Assembly (NCBI GenBank): GCA_020975725.1
Contig: QXJR01000008.1
Location: forward strand, 805,721-869,720
Direction of reading: 5' to 3'
Length of the DNA: 64,000 nt
Source: Picocystis sp. L7
Lineage: Eukaryota > Chlorophyta > Picocystophyceae > Picocystales > Picocystaceae
Under the pieces are notes generated by a model. That model saw only the letters and a program-made list of their open reading frames with translations, searched no databases and had not been told where the DNA came from. How positions within the stretch are numbered: position 1 is the first letter of the stretch; each line of letters starts with the position of its first letter. The position numbers were made by a program, and so were the translations under genes. Positions 1-9,906 of this stretch are shown piece after piece.

Positions 1-2
1 TC

Positions 3-3000
3 AATGGTAAAGAGATCAGTACTGCAGGTGGGAACCTTCCCATTGCAGGTTCTGGAGATGTGTATCTCTCCAGAGGAGGACACAACATTGTCCTTACTGG
101 TGTACTCTTTGTGCCTGGACTGAAATACAATCTGTTTTCAGTACCCAAGGCAATTTCTGCAGGAGCCAGTGTCACATTTGATGACACAGGCTGCACCATC
201 AAGAAAGGTGAAGTAGAGCTGCTGGCACAGTCTCTAAAAGATGGATCAATGGCACTGCTCACAGATGCAGAACTGTGGCATGCCAGGCTTGGTCATCCAA
301 GTTTGTTTGTGTTGAAGAGCATGGGACTGCCAAGTCAGCTACCCAAGCCATGTGTGGTGTGTCCTCAGGCCAAGATGACACAGAAGCCACACCAAGCCAT
401 CAAGCAGACTTACAAGCCACTGGATAGGATCTCATTTGATCTTATGGGACCAGTAGAACCTGAAGCACTGGGAGGTCACAGGTATGTTGTGACTGCAGTG
501 GATGCTGCCACCAAAGCCTGCAAAGTGCACCTGGCACCAAGCAAAGATGCAGCAGCAGGATTTGTGAAGGAGACTATCAGTTGGTTTGAGCAACGTGGAG
601 GTTGTTCTGTCAAAGCCATCAGAACAGATAGAGGCAGTGAGTTCCTGAACAAGGAACTGATGGAGTGGCTGAAGGACCGTGGAATCATCCATGAGAAGAC
701 TGCTGGATATGAACCTCAGCAGAATGGACAAGCAGAACGGTTAAACAGAACACTTATGGAGGGCACAAGAGCCCTGCTGATACAAAGCAACATGCCCCAT
801 TCATTGTGGGGTGAAGCAGTCAGGACTGTTGCTTATGTGAGGAACCTGGTACCGGCAAAAGGTACTGGTGATAAAAGTCCGGCTGAACTGCTGACAGGCA
901 GCAGTATAGACCTAAATCTGTTGAAGGTATGGGGTTGCAAAGCCCTGGTGCATGTTCCTGAAGAGAAAAGGTCAGGAAAGTTGGCTCCAAGGGCCCAGGA
1001 AGCTGTCTTCATTGGTTATGAAAACAGCAGCACATACAGATTTTTGGTGAATGGACAGTTGGTATTGTCCAGGACAGCAGAATTCTTCGAAAGTGAGCCA
1101 GGTAAGCTACATGGCTCATTTGGATTACAAGAATTGGTTATACCTGATCTGCTTGTTGAACCTGGAAATCGCCCGTTGAGCGATGATTCCGAAAAAGCAG
1201 AAAATCCCCCTCAGCTCCTGGAGAGCGGTAAAAGCAGTGATCAGATGGTCACAGGTGGTCAAACCAGTGTGGAAAGTGTTGTTGGTGATGGTATAGTTGA
1301 TACCACAGTACAGGAAAACCTGGAAGGAACAACACCACATGACCTGGAAAATGACAGTGTGAAAAATGCAGGAATTATTTCAGATTCTGGTGCAGTAAGT
1401 CGTTTTGATGAGGAAACCGACTTAACGGATCAGAATGAACGAAATGAAACGTCAAGCGAAACAACAGAACTTCAAAGTACAGGAAAATATGATTTGAGGC
1501 AACGTCAAGGCGTTGACTACAGGAAACTTGCTCTTGGTTTGAAGGCAGACGTGGAATCTGAAAAGCTCCCTGCAGATTTTTCTGGTTATGAAGAAGCCAT
1601 GGAAAGATCTGACGCTGATCTTTGGAAAATGGCTGTCGAAGATGAAATCAGATCGTTGTATGAGTCTGATACATGGAAAGTTGCGGATCTTCCTGCTGGA
1701 AGAAAAGCGCTGGAGACCAAGTGGGTCTTCAAGATCAAGAAAGATGCCGCCGGTAACGTTGAACGGTACAAGGCGAGGCTGGTGATAAAAGGTTTTCAGC
1801 AAAGGGAAGGCATTGATTTTGCTGAAATATATGCACCTGTTGTGAGTAAAACAGCACTCAGAATGTTCTTGGCAGTAGCAGCTGTGCAAGACCTGGAACT
1901 TGAACAACTGGATATCAAGACTGCTTTTCTGAATGCAGATCTTATGGAAGATATCTACATGAAGTTTCCAGAAGGGGTACAACCTGTACCTGGAAAAGTG
2001 TTGAAGCTTAAGAAAAGCTTGTATGGCCTGAAGCAAGCACCAAGGATGTGGAACAAGCTACTGACCACTACCCTGAAAGAGGTGCTGGGCTGTGCGTGCA
2101 ACGGTGTTGAAGAATCTGTGCTGCTCTGCAGGTCAGATACTTCAGTGTGCTACATATGTGTGTATGTGGATGATATCCTGCTGGCTTCAAGTGACAAAAC
2201 ATTACTGCAGAAGGTCATTGATGGACTGTGTAGTAAGTTTGATGCAAGACACTTGGGGCCTGCTCACTTGTTCTGTGGTATGGTCATGACCAGGAACAGA
2301 AAAAGCAGGATGATACACTTGTCAGAAGCTGCAAAGATTGACAAGATGCTGGAGAAGTTTGGAATGGAGAATGCAAAGGAGAGTAGAGTGCCACTCTCTG
2401 AATGCATGAAACAAGGAAAGGTAGAAAGTGATGAGGAATTGGTTGTGCAGTACCAGCAGTTGGTTGGACAATTGCTTTATTTGTCAACGACGGTACGGCC
2501 TGATATTGCCCATGCAGCAGCGGTGCTATCCAGATACATGAGCAAGCCTGCTCAGGAACACTGGAAGGCAGCAAAGAGAGTATTGAAGTACTTGAAAGGA
2601 ACCAGAACACATGGTCTGTGTCTTGGTCAGCATGAACCTGTATCAGCAAATGCAGAAATGGGTTTGGAGTTGACAGGATACAGTGATTCTGATTTTGGAA
2701 CAGATGTGGACACAAGGAGGTCCAGGACTGGTTTCTTGTTCCTGCTGAATGGAAGCCTGGTGGCATGGTATAGCAAGTTGCAGAAGACTGTTGCCACTAG
2801 CACTGCAGAAGCAGAATACATGGCTGTGAGTGCTTGCGTGAAAGAAGCACTGTGGATCAGAAACTTCTTGGGAAGTTTGATGAACGGTACTTGGGATGGC
2901 ATCCCAATACTGAATGACAACCAAGCTACTTTGAGGATGATCAATGATCTGAATTCAGTTTCCAGATCAAAGCACATTGACATCCAGCATCACTTTGTAC

Positions 3001-3143
3001 GAGAACGTGCAGTGCGTGGTGAAGTGAAATTTCACTACTGTCCCACGGACATCATGTTGGCAGATTATCTCACGAAGATATTGCCATCATCAAGATTTGA
3101 AGAGATCAGAGATGCTCTTCATGTTGTGAAGAAACAAGAGTGA
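3..3143 (+). CDS. copia Pol polyprotein (partial, N-terminus off the window)
   Basis: This is the C-terminal part of a copia polyprotein with more than 1,030 residues in view. In order it shows the GAG-pre-integrase zinc region (HARLGHPS, then CVVCPQAK) and the integrase core with FDLMGP, IRTDRGSEF and QNGQAERLN carrying the D-D-E triad. An acidic linker rich in Ser, Thr, Glu and Asp follows. Next come reverse transcriptase (KWVFKIKKD, QLDIKTAFLN, YVDDILLAS) and RNase H (SDSDFGTD, STAEAEYMA, KHIDIQHHFVRE). All the catalytic motifs expected for reverse transcription and integration are present and the frame is unbroken. The apparent start at 60 is only an internal GTG, because the frame continues upstream to the window edge. 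Confidence 0.95.
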   Translation, partial: NGKEISTAGGNLPIAGSGDVYLSRGGHNIVLTGVLFVPGLKYNLFSVPKAISAGASVTFDDTGCTIKKGEVELLAQSLKDGSMALLTDAELWHARLGHPSLFVLKSMGLPSQLPKPCVVCPQAKMTQKPHQAIKQTYKPLDRISFDLMGPVEPEALGGHRYVVTAVDAATKACKVHLAPSKDAAAGFVKETISWFEQRGGCSVKAIRTDRGSEFLNKELMEWLKDRGIIHEKTAGYEPQQNGQAERLNRTLMEGTRALLIQSNMPHSLWGEAVRTVAYVRNLVPAKGTGDKSPAELLTGSSIDLNLLKVWGCKALVHVPEEKRSGKLAPRAQEAVFIGYENSSTYRFLVNGQLVLSRTAEFFESEPGKLHGSFGLQELVIPDLLVEPGNRPLSDDSEKAENPPQLLESGKSSDQMVTGGQTSVESVVGDGIVDTTVQENLEGTTPHDLENDSVKNAGIISDSGAVSRFDEETDLTDQNERNETSSETTELQSTGKYDLRQRQGVDYRKLALGLKADVESEKLPADFSGYEEAMERSDADLWKMAVEDEIRSLYESDTWKVADLPAGRKALETKWVFKIKKDAAGNVERYKARLVIKGFQQREGIDFAEIYAPVVSKTALRMFLAVAAVQDLELEQLDIKTAFLNADLMEDIYMKFPEGVQPVPGKVLKLKKSLYGLKQAPRMWNKLLTTTLKEVLGCACNGVEESVLLCRSDTSVCYICVYVDDILLASSDKTLLQKVIDGLCSKFDARHLGPAHLFCGMVMTRNRKSRMIHLSEAAKIDKMLEKFGMENAKESRVPLSECMKQGKVESDEELVVQYQQLVGQLLYLSTTVRPDIAHAAAVLSRYMSKPAQEHWKAAKRVLKYLKGTRTHGLCLGQHEPVSANAEMGLELTGYSDSDFGTDVDTRRSRTGFLFLLNGSLVAWYSKLQKTVATSTAEAEYMAVSACVKEALWIRNFLGSLMNGTWDGIPILNDNQATLRMINDLNSVSRSKHIDIQHHFVRERAVRGEVKFHYCPTDIMLADYLTKILPSSRFEEIRDALHVVKKQE

Positions 3144-3150
3144 ATCATGA

Positions 3151-3161
3151 TTGAGGGGGAG
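3151..3161 (+). other. polypurine tract of the copia element
   Basis: TTGAGGGGGAG lies eight bases after the pol stop and directly before TGTTAG. This is the usual arrangement of a plus-strand priming site next to a copia right LTR, and it is nearly the same as in plant copia elements. Confidence 0.75.
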
Positions 3162-3612
3162 TGTTAGTCAATTGGCTGTATCTCGGTACAATCATGATGG
3201 TTCACTCGAGTCCCCCCAGTTCGGAGAAGATACTCCCACCCCGGTGGTTTCGAGTCTCGGAAGGGATCGAAGGGACTGGGTCACCCCGTCACAGAAGACT
3301 GCAGTGGTAGGTAGCCTTGTAGTGCATGGGACTGTAGCACTGCCCCCCACCTGATATACTCCAGTGGAGTGTCAGAAGGGATTGGTAGAGAGAAGTGTGG
3401 ACGCTTGCTGCTGTGTTGGACTCGTGAGCCTACGAGAAGACCTGAAGAGCACGGCAACGGGAACCGTTGGAACACACGTACAGTCAAACTTGGAACCTGG
3501 TTTGTGACTCGCACGCTGGTGAGTTGAACTGTAATACTAGGTAGTGAATTACTGGTGATAATTATCGATCTCTCTCACCCAAAACCCACTGAGAAAGACT
3601 ATTCGGACAACA
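3162..3612 (+). repeat. probable right LTR of the copia element
   Basis: The segment begins TGTTAG right after the polypurine tract. The most plausible end is ...GACAACA at 3612, giving a 451-bp LTR with TG/CA ends. The left LTR is off the window, so the right boundary cannot be checked by comparison and could be off by tens of bases. Confidence 0.6.
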
Positions 3613-4297
3613 GGCATTCGGGGACGGTCGGTTTGGGGGTGGAGCCGATTGGGGGGTTCAGTACGGAGGAAAAGGACCCACCATCCCCTCCTTTCACCCT
3701 CCTGGTCATGGTGCAGGGATCCGAATGGGACGGTCCAACCCACGTGCTACACGTGGCATCCTCGAAACAATGGGGTCCGAAGCAGGAGGAGCAACAGGAG
3801 AGAGACAAAGACAAAAAAAAAATCCGATCGTCGATTCCAATCCACGGGTCCACTCCAGACCGGAGAAAGGGACCCGCCTCTGCTCAAGCACACGCCAAGC
3901 CTTGCCCACAGACTCCCCGTATAAAGAAAATCCCCTTGGTCCTTCCTGCACCAATGCAGCAAGGTTCGGCTCGATCACAGAAACAAGCGTGGTGCATGCA
4001 GACGCCCGCAAGCGAAAGAGAGACAAGGACGCACGAGGGGGGGGTATTAGCAAAATGGTTCCCTGTCCGCCGTGTGGTACAAAATCTGGCAAGAAAGTCA
4101 TGGACGACACGAGAGCAACCACCTGTAGCAGCATCGCAGGAAGAAAGCCATGCCTTTTCATCCTGACCAAAAGGTCAAAGATTCGACCCTGCGAATGTCG
4201 AAAGTAAAAGCCGTTGCATGGCCGACTCTGCCTTCCCCTGCAACACCCCTCTCTTACCATCAAGATGCCTACGCGGTAAGCGATGGTAGCCCTGGAC
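3613..4297. other. intergenic, no gene seen
   Basis: This 685-bp stretch lies between the copia LTR and the 3' end of the CYP38-like gene. Overlapping open frames exist on both strands because the DNA is GC-rich, but none resembles a known protein. It holds an A-run near 3816 and a G-run near 4038. Confidence 0.5.
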
Positions 4298-5428
4298 CTA
4301 CGTCAGATCTGGATAGGCCTCTTGCCTGGGAGGTATCAACAAATTTTCCTTGCCCTGCACCACTTCGGCTTTGAGGATCCGATCCCCGGTTTGTAGTTGA
4401 GAAAGGACCTCCCGTCCCCCCGTCACATACCCAAGCACAGCAAACTGCCCCTCCTCGAAACTGAGACCCGAAAGACCCGACTGCTGCGGATCGTACAAAT
4501 AGATGAAAAAATTGTCGCTGGAGGAACTACTGTAACTGTCGGGATCGCTGTGCACCATCGCGACCGCACCATACAGGGACAGGGGCAAAGAGGGCACCTC
4601 TCCCTCCAGCACATCCAGCGGCAACCGGTACGTGGGTTCAAAGGAATCGGTTGGTTTCATTTCCAGCGGAATCGAGCCTTCGTCCTCAAAAGGGCCCGAA
4701 CCAAGCACCGATGTTCCATTCTTCAAGAGCTCCATATTATTGTATTTGCCTGCCTCCACGTTGGAGACGAACGCCCCCCCGGTGATGGGGGCCGAGTACC
4801 CGTCCACCACGATTTCAATCTGCGCATCGTTCCTCCCCCCACCCCCCATCGCCACCACGAACCCGCCGCCATCCTGTATTTTTTCCACTGTGAGACGAAC
4901 GGTTGCCCGTCCCGTGAGCCGAGGGTACTCTGCATACTGCGCGGGGAGCGTGTATGGCAGCCCGGGCGCTTGCAGGATCTCGATTTCGGCGACGGTTCCC
5001 AGCACGTTGGCCACAGCCATGGAGGTGCGATCCGGATCCCTCTGATCGATGGCCACGAGCAGCTTGTCCAAGCCCTTGTTGAGCTGGTTCAACAGACGCT
5101 CTCCTTGGTCGGATTGCTCCTTCGGGATGCCTTGAAGCACTTCCTGAGGACTTTCTCGCACGATGCTGGCGACGAGCTCCACGTCGGTTTGCATGGCCGC
5201 GTATGGCTTCCTCTGCGGGATCCTGAGCAGGAATCCAATCTTCTCCACCTTTTTCTGTATGTTTTCAACGGTGGGATTCACGGCAGGGATAGACCTTCGC
5301 AGTGCGGCTTCCACCGACCTCGGTATCATACGGTTGGGCGAGTTGAGCACTGCTTCGGCGTCGAGCGGGGAGAAGGCGGTGGTCACGAGGGCCGTCGCGA
5401 GCATCGGCACGATTTTCTTTGCGAACAT
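4298..5428 (-). CDS. CYP38/TLP40-like thylakoid-lumen cyclophilin-type peptidyl-prolyl isomerase
   Basis: The conserved part runs from ATG 5428 to the stop at 4298, 376 residues. A short hydrophobic stretch (MLATALVTTAF) is followed by an Ala-x-Ala-like site (DAEA), as in a thylakoid transfer signal. The next residues, PNRMIPRSVEAALRRSIPAV, match the start of mature CYP38-type proteins. A helical bundle of about 130 residues and then a divergent cyclophilin domain follow (PRLTGRATVRLTVEK, IEIVVDGYSAPITGGAF, DNFFIYLYDPQQSGL, FAVLGYVTGG). In plants this family supports photosystem II assembly. No plastid-targeting sequence precedes the hydrophobic stretch in a convincing form, so one or more 5' exons probably lie between 5429 and about 6300. 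The gene is divergent from eS1. Confidence 0.88.
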   Translation of the reverse strand: MFAKKIVPMLATALVTTAFSPLDAEAVLNSPNRMIPRSVEAALRRSIPAVNPTVENIQKKVEKIGFLLRIPQRKPYAAMQTDVELVASIVRESPQEVLQGIPKEQSDQGERLLNQLNKGLDKLLVAIDQRDPDRTSMAVANVLGTVAEIEILQAPGLPYTLPAQYAEYPRLTGRATVRLTVEKIQDGGGFVVAMGGGGRNDAQIEIVVDGYSAPITGGAFVSNVEAGKYNNMELLKNGTSVLGSGPFEDEGSIPLEMKPTDSFEPTYRLPLDVLEGEVPSLPLSLYGAVAMVHSDPDSYSSSSSDNFFIYLYDPQQSGLSGLSFEEGQFAVLGYVTGGREVLSQLQTGDRILKAEVVQGKENLLIPPRQEAYPDLT

Positions 5429-6409
5429 CGTTCGTGTGTCCTTTCCGTCCCTCGTCCGATTCGCCGGTTCTTGGCACCTCTTCCTTTCGATTGGTTTTCC
5501 ACGTGTTTTTCGCTTGGTTTCGCATCCGCATTCGTTTCTAGGTTCGTTCCATGTTTTTCTTCGTTCGTTCGTTCGCATGGTTTGCATGGTTCGTGGGACC
5601 CACATCTTTGGACCCTGAGTTGTGGAACACCCCTCTTCGGATGGCGCTGTTTTGGAGCGGTCCTCCTGCGTCCACTTTCGGAGCGGTCTTTCCCACGACG
5701 AAGGGGAAGGCCGCCACGGCACCCACGAGCACCACCAGTCCGGTTGCGACGCGTGTGGAAGGGATGCGACGCGTGCGCTGGTGCGGTTCCATGCAACGTT
5801 GTGGCCGATGATCGATCTTTTGGGTGGATTGGTGCGAAGGAAGGCGAGTCCTTTCGAAAGGGAAACCCGTTTCCTTCTCCCTTGGGTGGGATCCATCGGT
5901 CGAACCCGAGGGTGTTGGGGGAGGGGAATGGACGGGGTCGAACCGGGACGCTTCCGTCCCCTCTCGCCAGGGCGGCCTTCGTGGATCGCCAAGGAGGACC
6001 GTACCATCGGGAAAGAGGGAGAAGGGCAGGGGGTCAGACGGGACACCCACGGGATACATCGGAACGGATCGTAAGGGTTCCCCGTTCCCATCGGAGAGGT
6101 CCGCCCCCTTTCCTCCCCTTTCGATGGATCGATCCCCTCCTCTCCCACCCGTTCCCGTCCCGAGGGGGGTGTGGATCCCGGCGGCGGTGGGGGTGCATCT
6201 GCACCTCCCTCCTCCCCCCCTCCCTCACGGGTGCATCTGCACCCGTGGGTGCATCTGATCCGAGGGGTCCCCGACGGAGAGGGGGACAGGGAGAGGGTCC
6301 ACCCCCCCCCCACACACACACACAGGGAGCCCGAGTGGCCTCTCTCTCTCTACTCGCTTCTGCCTGCGCGCCGCCGCCTCTGGGCTGTGCGCACAGGTCC
6401 ACACACGCG
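5429..6409. other. shared upstream region of the CYP38-like and eS1 genes
   Basis: This stretch of about 980 bp separates two divergent genes. It should contain both promoters, the 5' UTR of eS1 and probably the transit-peptide exon(s) of the CYP38-like gene. It is full of C/T-rich and G-rich runs, with a CA repeat at 6310-6322 and a pyrimidine tract CTCTCTCTCTA at about 6342-6352, upstream of the eS1 start. Long open frames here are low-complexity shadows. Confidence 0.5.
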
Positions 6410-7518
6410 ATGGCGGTCGGGTGCGTGGACGGAAGGACGTCGAACGCACGTGGATGGAAGGATGGAACACGCGACGCGATCGAGACCAGGAAAAAAAAGA
6501 AACCGACGCGGAGGGAGGGGGGGGGACGGGTCCGCGACCGACGAGACGCCGAGCGAGGACGGGAGAGACGAACCTCGAAGCTGACCGTGGATGTGCGACG
6601 TCGATCCTCGTGACGATGGCGCGTGGCGATGCACGAAATGCACCCGCAGAAAAAACAAGCGCATCTCCAAGGGAAAGGGAAGGAAAGGAAAGAAAGTGTA
6701 CGTGACGACGAAACGAAGAAAACCCTGGTCCGAAGGGAAGAACGGAACGGGGTTGGCGTCGGAAACCATCCCAGGCGAACGCGAGGGACTGACGAGACGG
6801 TGCGATGCGACGCAGGGTGGATCCCTTCTCCAAGAAAGACTGGTACGAAGTCAAGGCACCCACCATGTTCACCGTGCGCAACGTCGGCAAGACCCTGGTC
6901 ACCAGGACCCAAGGCACGAAGATCGCCTCGGACGGACTCAAGGGACGCGTGTTCGAAGTGGCCCTGGCCGATCTGAACCAAGACGAAGATCAAGCCTTCA
7001 GGAAGATCAAGCTCAAGGTCGAAGACGTGCAAGGACGAAACTGCTTGACCCAATACCATGGGATGGACCTCACCACCGACAAGCTGCGCTCGTTGGTGCG
7101 CAAGTGGCAGACGCTCATTGAGGCGCACGTGGACGTCAAGACCACGGACGGATACGTGCTGAGGCTTTTCGCGATCGGGTTCACCATGAAGAGGCCGAAC
7201 CAGATCAGGAAGACTTCGTACGCGCAGAGCTCCCAGGTCCGACAGATCCGCAAGAAGATGGTGGACATCATGTCGCGCGAGGCGTCCAGCTGCGACCTCA
7301 AGGAGCTGGTCATGAAGTTCATCCCCGAGGTGATCGGGAAGGAGATCGAGAAGAGCTGCGCCGGCATCTACCCGCTGCAGAACTGCTACATCCGCAAGGT
7401 GAAGATCCTCAAGGCACCCAAGTTCGAGCTCACCAAGCTCATGGAAGTGCACGGCGATTATTCGGAGGAGACCGGGAAGAAAGTGGAGCGTCCCGCGGCC
7501 GCCGAGGCAACTGCATGA
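6410..7518 (+). CDS. RPS3A: 40S ribosomal protein eS1 (RPS3a), three exons
   Basis: Exons are 6410-6420, 6650-6697 and 6816-7518, 253 residues in all. Exon 1 codes only MAVG (11 bases) and ends at donor GTGCGT. Exon 2 follows CCCGCAG and reads [15 protein letters not shown], then donor GTACGT. Exon 3 follows CGCAG and begins [10 protein letters not shown]. The joined N-terminus matches the near-universal eS1 start, and both junction codons (Gly, Val) are restored exactly, so the splice sites are well supported. Later motifs are [30 protein letters not shown] and KTSYAQ. eS1 is a 40S platform protein involved in initiation. Starting at the in-frame ATG 6805 would lose the conserved basic tail. 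Confidence 0.96.
6421..6649 (+). other. intron 1 of eS1
   Basis: A 229-bp GT-AG intron, from GTGCGTGG to CACCCGCAG. It is placed only four codons into the gene and splits a glycine codon after its second base. Confidence 0.85.
6698..6815 (+). other. intron 2 of eS1
   Basis: A 118-bp GT-AG intron, from GTACGTGACG to GCGACGCAG. It splits a valine codon after its second base. Removing it gives the conserved [12 protein letters not shown]. Confidence 0.9.
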
Positions 7519-7652
7519 GCAAGCCTGGAATGTATTAGGTAGACCCTGGCTTTTTCAGAGCACGAGCGTGCTGGAGTGCGATTGTAATCTTCTCGTTTTC
7601 TCACCGACCCTCGGATTCCAGCCCGACGTGCGTGCGTTCTTATTCTCTTCTT

Positions 7653-8120
7653 TCATCCGAAGATGATCTTCACGATGACGACCACGATGTTGATGAATAT
7701 GAGCGGCCATCTCAGGTACGAGACGGCGTGCAGCAGCCCGGCGACTTGTCCACGTAGGGTGGTGCGTCCTCCGAAATCTCCGCCCGCTAACCTGTCGTGA
7801 CCCAAGCCATCTGCGCGCGTGACGAGCGATGCGACCACGTTTCGATCGTGGAGTCGAGTCGGACAGCTCCGTCAGCGTCTTCCGTCCATCGACCTTCTAC
7901 CTTCGCGATCTGTTTCTGCGGCGGTTGTCCTTCGCAGTTTCGGGACACGGGTTCCGGCTCGGTTGGTTTCGGTTCGCGCGATCGGATCCTTTGTTGTCCT
8001 CGTCCTTTCTTTCCTTTCGCCTTCGTTTCCCTCACATTTGCTGAGGAACCTCCCTTCGTGCAGCACGGCCATCCCGTTGGTGACCAGCAGGACGGCCTGG
8101 CAGAGGCTCCAGAGCGTCAT
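7653..8120 (-). CDS. Yos1/IER3IP1-like small ER-Golgi membrane protein, two exons
   Basis: Exon 1 is 8120-8036 and reads MTLWSLCQAVLLVTNGMAVL then HEGRFLSK. Exon 2 is 7786-7653 and holds GGRTTLRGQVAGLLHAV then YLRWPLIFINIVVVIVKIIFG. The join gives a protein of about 72 residues with a hydrophobic segment at each end and the LHEGRFL and WPLIxxN motifs of the Yos1 family, which runs to 80-90 residues. The family acts with Yip1 and Yif1 in vesicle transport between ER and Golgi. The donor is GTGAGG at 8035. The acceptor is best placed at TTAG ending 7787, since the neighbouring CAG would create a stop. The exact acceptor is the only weak point. Confidence 0.82.
7787..8035 (-). other. intron of the Yos1-like gene
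   Basis: A 249-bp intron on the minus strand, with donor GTGAGGGAAA and inferred acceptor GACAGGTTAG. It splits a codon after its first base. Confidence 0.65.
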
Positions 8121-8545
8121 GCCGACGCGTTCAAACGACCTTCCCTGTCTGCCTTGTGCGTCGGTGTGCGTGTTTTGGGTCGGGTTCGAAAATTCCATGC
8201 CTCTCACCGGTGGGATCGGTGGGGGGAAAGGGAGGGGGATCGGATCGGGAACGATCCTTCCTTTGGTTCGGGTACAGACCCGGATCCGTCCTCGAGGAAC
8301 CGGGTGGATCCTCGTCCGGGAGACCTGCTCGACCCCATCGATGGCAGGGATCCCTCTTCTCTTTCTCCCCTTCCCTGTCCTCGTCCCACCCGACGCACCT
8401 CCACATGGGATCGATTGGGAACGTCGAAAGGGGGAAAGGCCAGGTGATCCCCCTTTCGACGTGAGGATCCATCGGGACGTGGGATCGGGTTCCCTCCCTT
8501 TCCGATCCCACCCTCCTTCGGATCCTCCCCAAGGAAAGCGAGAGC
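8121..8545. other. bidirectional upstream region, Yos1-like and LYRM9-like genes
   Basis: These 425 bp lie between two divergent starts. They contain many GGATC/GATCC-type words and no convincing coding frame, and probably hold both promoters. Confidence 0.5.
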
Positions 8546-8785
8546 ATGCGCAATCGAGGCGCACAAGTGGCCGCACGATCGCTCTATCGAAGCCTGCTGC
8601 GGAAGATACGGCTGCTGCCCGAAGAAACAAGGAGCTACTACGCGGCCTACGCACGAGAAAACTTCGTGTCCTTCTCGGACGAAGACGAACCACAAAGGAT
8701 ACGCGAACTGCAACAGCTGGCAGAACGACACGCCGCATGGGTGCTGCGAAAGTACGGGAAGATCCGAACAGAACGGGAGGAGTAG
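8546..8785 (+). CDS. LYR-motif protein, LYRM9-like
   Basis: A protein of 79 residues starting at ATG 8546. It carries the LYR tripeptide in ARSLYRSLLRKIRLLP and a conserved second half, FVSFSDEDEPQRIRELQQL and AAWVLRKYGK. The pattern SF..x-DE..P.RI plus W.xxKY is typical of LYRM9 within the Complex1_LYR family. Such small three-helix proteins work in mitochondria as adaptors for iron-sulfur delivery, acyl-carrier protein binding or respiratory-complex assembly. The length fits the family and no intron is needed. Confidence 0.85.
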   Translation: MRNRGAQVAARSLYRSLLRKIRLLPEETRSYYAAYARENFVSFSDEDEPQRIRELQQLAERHAAWVLRKYGKIRTEREE

Positions 8786-8841
8786 GAGGAGGAAGGAATC
8801 GAGATCGGTGACCGAAATCGTGTACTGAAACCCAACCCAAC

Positions 8842-9846
8842 ATGCCAAGAACGATCGAACCCACCGAAAGGGGAAAACGGACGACCTCGCTCGGAACCAA
8901 GGCGAAGGAAAGGACCAGGAGGATCCTGCCCGCCGTGCTGGCGTGTGGGATGTGGATGACGATGTCGACGCTCACCATACTCGAAAACAAGCGAACCATG
9001 TCGGAACTAGGGTTCCCGTATCCCATGGCCACGTCCGCCCTGGGGATGTGCTTCTCTTCCGTGGCCTGCTGGATCCTGCGCGCGCTCGGGACGATCCAGC
9101 ACGGAGATCTTCGCGGGAAGCACGAAGCTACGCTGGTGGCGAAAGGAGCGCTTGTGGGAGCACTGTCCGCGTCCTCCCTCTACTTCGGGAATGTTCCATA
9201 CCTCTACCTCTCCGTCTCCTTCATCCAGATGCTCAAATCCCTCACACCGGCAACCACACTGATGCTGATGTTGGCCTTGAAGCTGCGGAAGGGATCCAGC
9301 GCACTGTACCTCTCCATGTGGCTCATCACCATTGGAGCTGTGTTGACGGGAGTGGGCGAGGTTCACGCCAACGCATACGGCACGTCTCTGTTCATGCTCT
9401 CGATCCTCAGCGAAGCAGGACGTGTCGTGTGTATACAGACGCTCCTCCAGGGTTACAACTTGGGCACCTTGGAGACCTTGATGTACGTTGCCACCGCGAG
9501 TGCAATTTTCCTGGGGCTCGGGACCCTGTTGACGGAGGCCCGTGGGCTGATCGAAGGTGGAGGCGTGCGGCTCGTGCAGTCGCACCCTTTCCATTTCCTC
9601 TACGTGTCTTCCTTGGGTTTCTTGACCAACGTCACCACCCTCGTTGTCATTCGGGTGACTTCGCCCTTGACGCTGAAAGTGGTCGCCCAATTGAAGAGCG
9701 TTCTGACGATCCTGCTGGGGGTGGTGCTGTACGGCGATGTGATCACGACGGTTCAGGCCCTTGGATACGTCTTGTCCGTGGGCGGAATTGTGCTCTACAA
9801 CATGCACGTGGGGCGTGCCACGGGCACCGAATCGAAGGCAAGCTAG
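8842..9846 (+). CDS. TPT-family sugar-phosphate/nucleotide-sugar translocator
   Basis: A protein of 334 residues from ATG 8842 with about ten hydrophobic segments, the fold of the drug/metabolite transporter superfamily. After a basic N-terminus it shows the TPT-type core: NKRTMSELGFPYP, NVPYLYLSVSFIQMLKSLTP, then STR-free but family-like GEVHANAYGTSLFMLSILSE and SPLTLKVVAQLKSVLTILLG near the end. These match plant and algal members that move triose phosphates, PEP or nucleotide sugars across plastid or Golgi membranes. No clear plastid transit peptide is visible, so a Golgi/ER location is as likely. The substrate cannot be told from sequence alone. Confidence 0.85.
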   Translation: MPRTIEPTERGKRTTSLGTKAKERTRRILPAVLACGMWMTMSTLTILENKRTMSELGFPYPMATSALGMCFSSVACWILRALGTIQHGDLRGKHEATLVAKGALVGALSASSLYFGNVPYLYLSVSFIQMLKSLTPATTLMLMLALKLRKGSSALYLSMWLITIGAVLTGVGEVHANAYGTSLFMLSILSEAGRVVCIQTLLQGYNLGTLETLMYVATASAIFLGLGTLLTEARGLIEGGGVRLVQSHPFHFLYVSSLGFLTNVTTLVVIRVTSPLTLKVVAQLKSVLTILLGVVLYGDVITTVQALGYVLSVGGIVLYNMHVGRATGTESKAS

Positions 9847-9906
9847 TCCCGCGGATCCAGTCCACGTATGCACCGCACCGGAAGGAACCGTACGCTCGCT
9901 CTTGCC

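Larger units (their letters stand above)
1..3612 (+). mobile_element. Ty1/copia LTR retrotransposon, 3' portion with right LTR
   Basis: The window opens inside a copia-type element. The polyprotein frame is already open at base 3, so the gag and protease part and the left LTR lie outside. After the stop there is a purine-rich polypurine tract (3151-3161) and then a TG...CA segment that fits the right LTR. The domain order GAG-pre-integrase, integrase, reverse transcriptase, RNase H defines Ty1/copia (Pseudoviridae-type) rather than Ty3/gypsy. The coding part shows no stop or frameshift, so the copy looks young. Its codon use is AT-richer than the neighbouring host genes. Confidence 0.93.

Noticed and set aside
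4397-6613. 738-codon open frame on the plus strand
   Set aside because: It is the antisense shadow of the CYP38-like gene continued through GC-rich intergenic DNA and has no conserved motif.
6805-7518. Start of eS1 at ATG 6805
   Set aside because: It removes the conserved basic N-terminus, which is recovered exactly by two upstream exons with good splice sites.
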